Part shown: piece by piece, positions 63,791 to 64,000 of the stretch | Position numbering within the stretch: position 1 is the stretch's first letter | Layout of the letters: each line of letters starts with the position of its first letter | DNA from: Terebella lapidaria | Lineage: Eukaryota; Annelida; Polychaeta; Terebellida; Terebellidae | Length of the DNA stretch: 64,000 nt | Direction of reading: 5' to 3' | Assembly: GCA_949152475.1 (NCBI GenBank) | Contig: OX424564.1 | Coordinates: forward strand, 7,006,001 to 7,070,000 | Notes under the pieces: generated by a model | Seen by the model: only the letters and a program-made list of their open reading frames with translations | Told to the model about the DNA's origin: nothing | Database searches by the model: none | Made by a program: the position numbers and the translations under genes

Positions 63791-64000
63791 CTCGTTGCGG
63801 GAAAGCGTAGGCTCTGTGGAAGGTTCAGTTCTGTCGGAATTCGATCTTCCACAACCTGGTCCAGTCGGGGGACGCCTGGCTCAGTTCGTCCAGAACTGGA
63901 GCGATCTGGCGTCGTCAGACAATTCAGTCGTGGCATGGGTGAAGTTCGGTCTCACCTTCAGATGGGAGGCTGGAAAACCACCGATCAGACCCAAAGCGTG
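61688..64000 (+). mobile_element. DIRS-like (tyrosine recombinase) retrotransposon, 5' part
   Basis: ORF1 is followed by the start of a second, overlapping or adjacent frame that stays open to the window edge; VGGRLAQFVQNW and WVKFGLTFRWE resemble the beginning of DIRS reverse transcriptase ORFs. The reverse transcriptase core, RNase H, methyltransferase and tyrosine recombinase would lie beyond the window. As far as it can be seen it looks whole, so it may be young. Confidence 0.55.

Noticed and set aside
62070-63936. Alternative frames of 80-125 aa overlapping the DIRS-like ORF1
   Set aside because: GC-rich shadows of the 700-residue frame, without domains.

Overview
The window is eukaryotic and comes from an animal. 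It has intron-containing genes with GT-AG junctions, large introns, and a dense mix of LINEs, one 5S-derived SINE, foldback/MITE DNA elements and tandem-repeat-bearing elements. The host genes (CYBA/p22phox, AKTIP, LYRM4/ISD11, a GT10 fucosyltransferase, a ZFP64-like zinc finger gene) point to a bilaterian. The style of repeats (ACATGTA-rich and AGGCCTA-rich DNA, tandem-repeat Helentron-like elements, CR1/L2-type LINEs, a DIRS element) suggests a marine invertebrate such as a mollusc, brachiopod, amphioxus or hemichordate. I cannot fix the species from sequence alone.

Host genes in order: CYBA (+, 15,622-20,571, six exons, 172 aa) converges on AKTIP (-, 26,241-23,502, eight coding exons, 285 aa); LYRM4 (+, 40,791-47,211, three exons, 91 aa) converges on a two-exon alpha-1,3-fucosyltransferase-family gene (-, 50,966-49,310, 506 aa); a ZFP64-like C2H2 gene (+, 53,128-59,496, eight coding exons, about 1,060 aa) follows. 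All five models were assembled by eye from splice sites and phase. The sums are in frame and the protein lengths agree with known orthologues (LYRM4 exactly 91 aa; CYBA keeps His94 and Pro156 at human numbering).

Repeats: 1.3-7.2 kb, 16.6-19.9 kb and 27.0-34.1 kb are built from three related families of non-autonomous elements (called HINE-A, -B and -C here). They have subterminal inverted repeats, a terminal stem-loop, insertion in A/T tracts and internal tandem arrays (134, about 455-460, and 147 bp units). They are nested inside one another and look Helentron-like (HINE/DINE-1/pearl type). Units of all three families carry direct, everted or extended copies of AGGTCA, the nuclear-receptor half-site.

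Other elements: a near-complete CR1/L2-type LINE (8.58-12.38 kb, minus) with a 2A-like motif, inserted into a MITE; a 5'-truncated LINE inside the HINE-B copy of CYBA intron 3; a 5S rRNA-derived SINE (28.84-29.18 kb); many foldback/hairpin elements with 9-10 bp target duplications (34-45 kb, 53-54 kb); a pogo-like TA-duplicating MITE (60.04-61.53 kb); and the 5' part of a DIRS-like tyrosine-recombinase retrotransposon running off the right edge (from 61.69 kb).

The most novel-looking signal is the set of Helentron-like families that have different ends but share arrays of nuclear-receptor-type sites, and whose terminal hairpins and subterminal repeats vary together between families.
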